Part shown: positions 61,005-64,000 of the stretch, one piece after another
Numbering within the stretch: the stretch's first letter is position 1
How the letters are laid out: each line of letters opens with the position of its first letter
Assembly (NCBI RefSeq): GCF_000374085.1
Contig: NZ_KB893389.1
Location: 2,274 to 66,273, forward strand
Source of the DNA: Spirosoma spitsbergense DSM 19989
GTDB lineage: Bacteria; Bacteroidota; Bacteroidia; Cytophagales; Spirosomataceae
Direction of reading: 5' to 3'
DNA length: 64,000 nucleotides
Notes under the pieces: model-generated
Told to the model about the DNA's origin: nothing
Databases searched by the model: none
Seen by the model: the letters and a program-made list of their open reading frames with translations, nothing else
Position numbers and translations under genes: made by a program

Positions 61005-64000
61005 TTAGAAAGAAGCCGATACGTTGATACCAAACCGGCGCGTGGAGGGAGCAGCTCCCAAATCGAAGCCCTGAATGTTCAGGTCCGGATAGCTCGACAG
61101 TACTTCGGGGTCGAAGTTAAGCCCTTTGAGCATGTTGGGAGCCACAAACCACAGGTTACGACCCGATGCCGAAACACGCAGACTACCAAACACTTTCGTG
61201 TACTTTTTCAGGAACGCCTTTGGTAAAGTATATCCTAAAACAACTTCACGCAAGCGAATTACCGTCGTCTCGTATACGTTCGTCTCATCTGCTCCGTAGG
61301 CACCAAATCCGTTCGAGAAGTGGTACTGGAAAGCCGTCATTGGTATAGTGTTTGGCTGCTGTTTACCATTTTCATCTAAGATGGCCTTGTACGTAGCTGG
61401 ATCACCATATACACCCGGAATTACGCGCAACCCTTCCCGATCTTCCGAGTCTTTCAACTGACCTCGCAACAGCAGCGAAGCCGCCGTAGCTGAGAAGATT
61501 TTGCCACCCTGCCGGTAGTCGATCAGTGCCGACAGGTTGAAACCCTTCCAGGAGAAGTTGTTGGTAATACCCAGCGTGAAGTTGGGGGCCGGATTACCCA
61601 GAATCTGCGATCCTGGCAGCGTAAACGGCAAACCCGAAGTAGGGTTGATGAGTAATTTACCATCTTCACTGCGGGCATTCACTGTACCATAAATCTGCCC
61701 GAAGGGAGACCCTTCCCGATGAAGGGTACCGAGCGAGGAAAGGCCCGTACCACCGAGGAAGATTTCACCGGCCGGACCGGCACTTACTACGTTGGAGCGT
61801 AGCCGGGTGAAAGCACTTGTAATAGACCACTCAAATCCGTTAGCCAGCCGCAACGGCACTAGCGTCAGGGCAATTTCAATGCCCTTGTTATCGATTTGAC
61901 CGGCGTTAGTCACTTCGTTGTAGAAGCCCGTAGCCGCCGGAATCCGGCGTGATACGATCAGGTCCGTCGATTTCCGATAGAAATACGCAAAATCGAGGTT
62001 TATCCGACTGTTGAAGAACTGTAACTCTGCCCCTACTTCGGTTTCTGTGGTGAATTCCGGCTTTAGGTTGGCGTTGTTCAGTTGATTGGGTAAGGTAGCT
62101 ATCGAATATGGGGTTGCATTTACGTATGTACGACCCAGGTCATATGCCGTGTACACATTGTACGGGTCAGCATCTTTACCCACCGTAGCATAGTTAGCCC
62201 GCAGCTTACCAAAGTTCAGGATGTTTTTTGGTAGGTTGAACGCGTCCGTAAAGACAAACGAGGTCGATACAGCCGGATAGTAATAGCTATTGTTAGCAAT
62301 TGGCAGGGTTGACGAGTGATCGTTCCGCACACTAGCCGTTAAGTACAGATAGTTATTGTAGGATAACGACAGTTCACCAAAAATACCGAATAGCCGACGC
62401 TTCCGATTTAGTTCATCGGCCGATTGACTAAGCGTGCCTCCTATTGTCAACACAGTAGGGTCAATAACCTGACTACCAAACAACCGGGACTGCTGGTACG
62501 TACGCTCGTTGAGGTTAAGTCCTACCAGCAGGCGGGCCGAAAAACGCTCACCAATCTCTTTGGTAGCCGTAGCCAGAAAAGTAAGGTCCGTCTCTGTGTT
62601 GGTCAGTTCCGTTTTTGTGATAGCTCCTAATGGAATAGCGGTACCGCCCGGACGGATATTGTTGTGACGCGTTTCGTGATAGGTGTTTACTCCACCGCGA
62701 GCGGTCAGGTTCAGCCAGGGCGTTACGTCATACGTCAGGGCCATGTTGCCATATACCCGGTTTACCTTAGAGGTGTACAGGTTATACTTGGCCGTCCAGA
62801 GCGGGTTGTCCAGCGCCCGGTAAAACACATTCGAGCCATCTACCGGGTTCTCGAACGGGTAGCCGCTCAGGTTGTAGTTACGGGGCAGGTAAAACAGGCG
62901 GTCATAAATAGAGCCGCTCGACCCGGAACTATAATCGGTAAAAAACGAAGCACCCGACTGAGGGCTTTGCTGATTGGTATTTACGTAGTTTACGTTACCC
63001 GACACATTGAGGCCATTGACCAGGGTAGCATTACCACCGAAGTTAAGCGAGGTACGCTCCGTAAACGAGTTCGGAATAATACCGTCGTTCCGTAAACGGG
63101 AAATACCGGCATTCAATGAAGTCTTGTCGCCGGTAGAACTGATGTTAATCGAATTTTCGGCTACCTTACCCTGCTTGAAAAAGCCACCGATAATGTCGTA
63201 GGGCTGTAAAGGTACTGGTACTGCATTCCCGCTGGCATCCAGAAATTCCGGGAACACGCTCTTATACCGGGCAGCCGTGTAGGGTACGCCCACAATGGGG
63301 TTAGGCACTGTGCCTTCTGGATACCCATCCTGAATTGTTTTCGAGTAGCGGTCGAAGCCTAAAGTAGCATTAACCCGGTCAACTTCCGACGGGAATACCG
63401 TACCCCAGTTGCCGATGAATCCACCGTTATACTGCTGGTTAGACCCCTGCGTGTAGGTGTCCTGATAATTGGGAACGGTAGATATTTTCTCCACCGAGTA
63501 CGAGCTTGAGTACGTAACTTCCAAGCCTTTGCGGGCTGATTTACTGCCTGCCTTGGTCGTGATGACAATTACCCCGTTTGCCGCCCGTGAACCATACAAC
63601 GCAGATGCTGCCGCCCCTTTCAGTACGGTCATAGCCTCGATATTGTTCGGATCAATATCATAAGCCCGGTTCGACACAACCGAGTTGCTGGCGTAGTCAG
63701 CCCCGGCACCATTGGAGGAGTTATCGAAGGGAATACCATCCACCACAAACAGGGGCTGGTTATTACCCGCAAAGGAGTTATTACCGCGGATATTGATTTT
63801 GGTAGCCTGACCGGGGGCACCACCACCGGCAATAATGTTTACGCCGGGTACTTTACCGGATAATGCCCGCAAGGGGTCTGGTTCTGAACGTTGTTGAAGA
63901 AGATCGCCCTTCACTGTGGTGATGGCGTAAGCAAGAGCCTTCTTTTCACGCTGCTGGCCCAGAGCAGTTACTACCACTTCGCCCAATTGCTTAGAGTCGT
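61005..64000 (-). CDS. SusC/RagA family TonB-linked transporter, 5' end outside the window
   Basis: The frame is open to the right edge (998 codons inside); upstream residues DSKQL precede GEVVVTALGQQREKKA, so the signal peptide and any carboxypeptidase-like or STN domain lie beyond position 64000. Visible: plug (ALSGKVPGVNIIAGGGAPGQA; LKGAAASALYGSRAANGV) and beta-barrel ending RRFGINVSASF. LKGAAAxALYG is the variant of the plug motif usual in SusC proteins paired with SusD-like family 2. First gene of the locus with 59264-60979 and 58529-59203. Confidence 0.93.
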   Translation of the reverse strand, partial: DSKQLGEVVVTALGQQREKKALAYAITTVKGDLLQQRSEPDPLRALSGKVPGVNIIAGGGAPGQATKINIRGNNSFAGNNQPLFVVDGIPFDNSSNGAGADYASNSVVSNRAYDIDPNNIEAMTVLKGAAASALYGSRAANGVIVITTKAGSKSARKGLEVTYSSSYSVEKISTVPNYQDTYTQGSNQQYNGGFIGNWGTVFPSEVDRVNATLGFDRYSKTIQDGYPEGTVPNPIVGVPYTAARYKSVFPEFLDASGNAVPVPLQPYDIIGGFFKQGKVAENSINISSTGDKTSLNAGISRLRNDGIIPNSFTERTSLNFGGNATLVNGLNVSGNVNYVNTNQQSPQSGASFFTDYSSGSSGSIYDRLFYLPRNYNLSGYPFENPVDGSNVFYRALDNPLWTAKYNLYTSKVNRVYGNMALTYDVTPWLNLTARGGVNTYHETRHNNIRPGGTAIPLGAITKTELTNTETDLTFLATATKEIGERFSARLLVGLNLNERTYQQSRLFGSQVIDPTVLTIGGTLSQSADELNRKRRLFGIFGELSLSYNNYLYLTASVRNDHSSTLPIANNSYYYPAVSTSFVFTDAFNLPKNILNFGKLRANYATVGKDADPYNVYTAYDLGRTYVNATPYSIATLPNQLNNANLKPEFTTETEVGAELQFFNSRINLDFAYFYRKSTDLIVSRRIPAATGFYNEVTNAGQIDNKGIEIALTLVPLRLANGFEWSITSAFTRLRSNVVSAGPAGEIFLGGTGLSSLGTLHREGSPFGQIYGTVNARSEDGKLLINPTSGLPFTLPGSQILGNPAPNFTLGITNNFSWKGFNLSALIDYRQGGKIFSATAASLLLRGQLKDSEDREGLRVIPGVYGDPATYKAILDENGKQQPNTIPMTAFQYHFSNGFGAYGADETNVYETTVIRLREVVLGYTLPKAFLKKYTKVFGSLRVSASGRNLWFVAPNMLKGLNFDPEVLSSYPDLNIQGFDLGAAPSTRRFGINVSASF

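Overview
The window looks like a chromosomal segment of a plant- or soil-type member of the Bacteroidota, most like the Cytophagales (Spirosoma and relatives). This is inference from gene content: four complete and one partial SusC-type TonB-dependent transporters, five SusD-type lipoproteins, two complete ECF-sigma/FecR(DUF4974) pairs, and two proteins with type IX secretion (T9SS) C-terminal domains. Nearly all genes lie on the minus strand, so operons read from right to left. I saw no rRNA, tRNA or CRISPR array.

Region A (382-17782) is one polysaccharide utilisation locus. In reading order it holds an ECF sigma, FecR, a strong terminator, SusC (with STN domain), SusD, a second short SusC, a second SusD, a GH28-like polygalacturonase-type lipoprotein, and a large multidomain beta-helix protein with a T9SS tail. 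The enzymes point to pectin. Region B (17994-28954) is a second sigma/FecR/SusC/SusD unit ending in a Tat-exported Gfo/Idh/MocA oxidoreductase and an exported TIM-barrel sugar isomerase/epimerase, with a stand-alone beta-helix protein upstream.

Region C (28988-31324) is mostly gene debris plus small membrane proteins. Region D (31325-43729) is a sugar-oxidation and galactoside neighbourhood: GMC oxidoreductase, a broken Gfo/Idh/MocA gene, a Tat-exported isomerase, an orphan ECF sigma, a PhyH-type dioxygenase, a GxxExxY protein, two exported GH36-type alpha-galactosidases, a divergent AraC regulator and a second broken isomerase.

Region E (43829-48567) is a scarred zone: remnants of an IS5-type transposase, a serine recombinase and an IS256 transposase surround a hybrid histidine kinase, whose HPt domain survives only out of frame, and a small AraC-type regulator.

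Region F (48709-56957) is a SusC/SusD operon that encodes two lipoproteins and a T9SS-exported M43 zinc metalloprotease rather than a glycosidase, which suggests protein or peptide harvesting. Region G (57181-64000) holds a SusC (cut by the window edge), a SusD-like protein and a lipoprotein, followed by a broken cytochrome/copper-monooxygenase-like gene.

The most striking pattern is that four otherwise intact genes (30166-31008, 33114-34343, 40724-41554, 57181-58452) are each interrupted by exactly one in-frame stop codon, with no change of frame. Either this lineage is losing genes by point mutation, or these are base errors, or the stops are read through; the sequence alone cannot decide.
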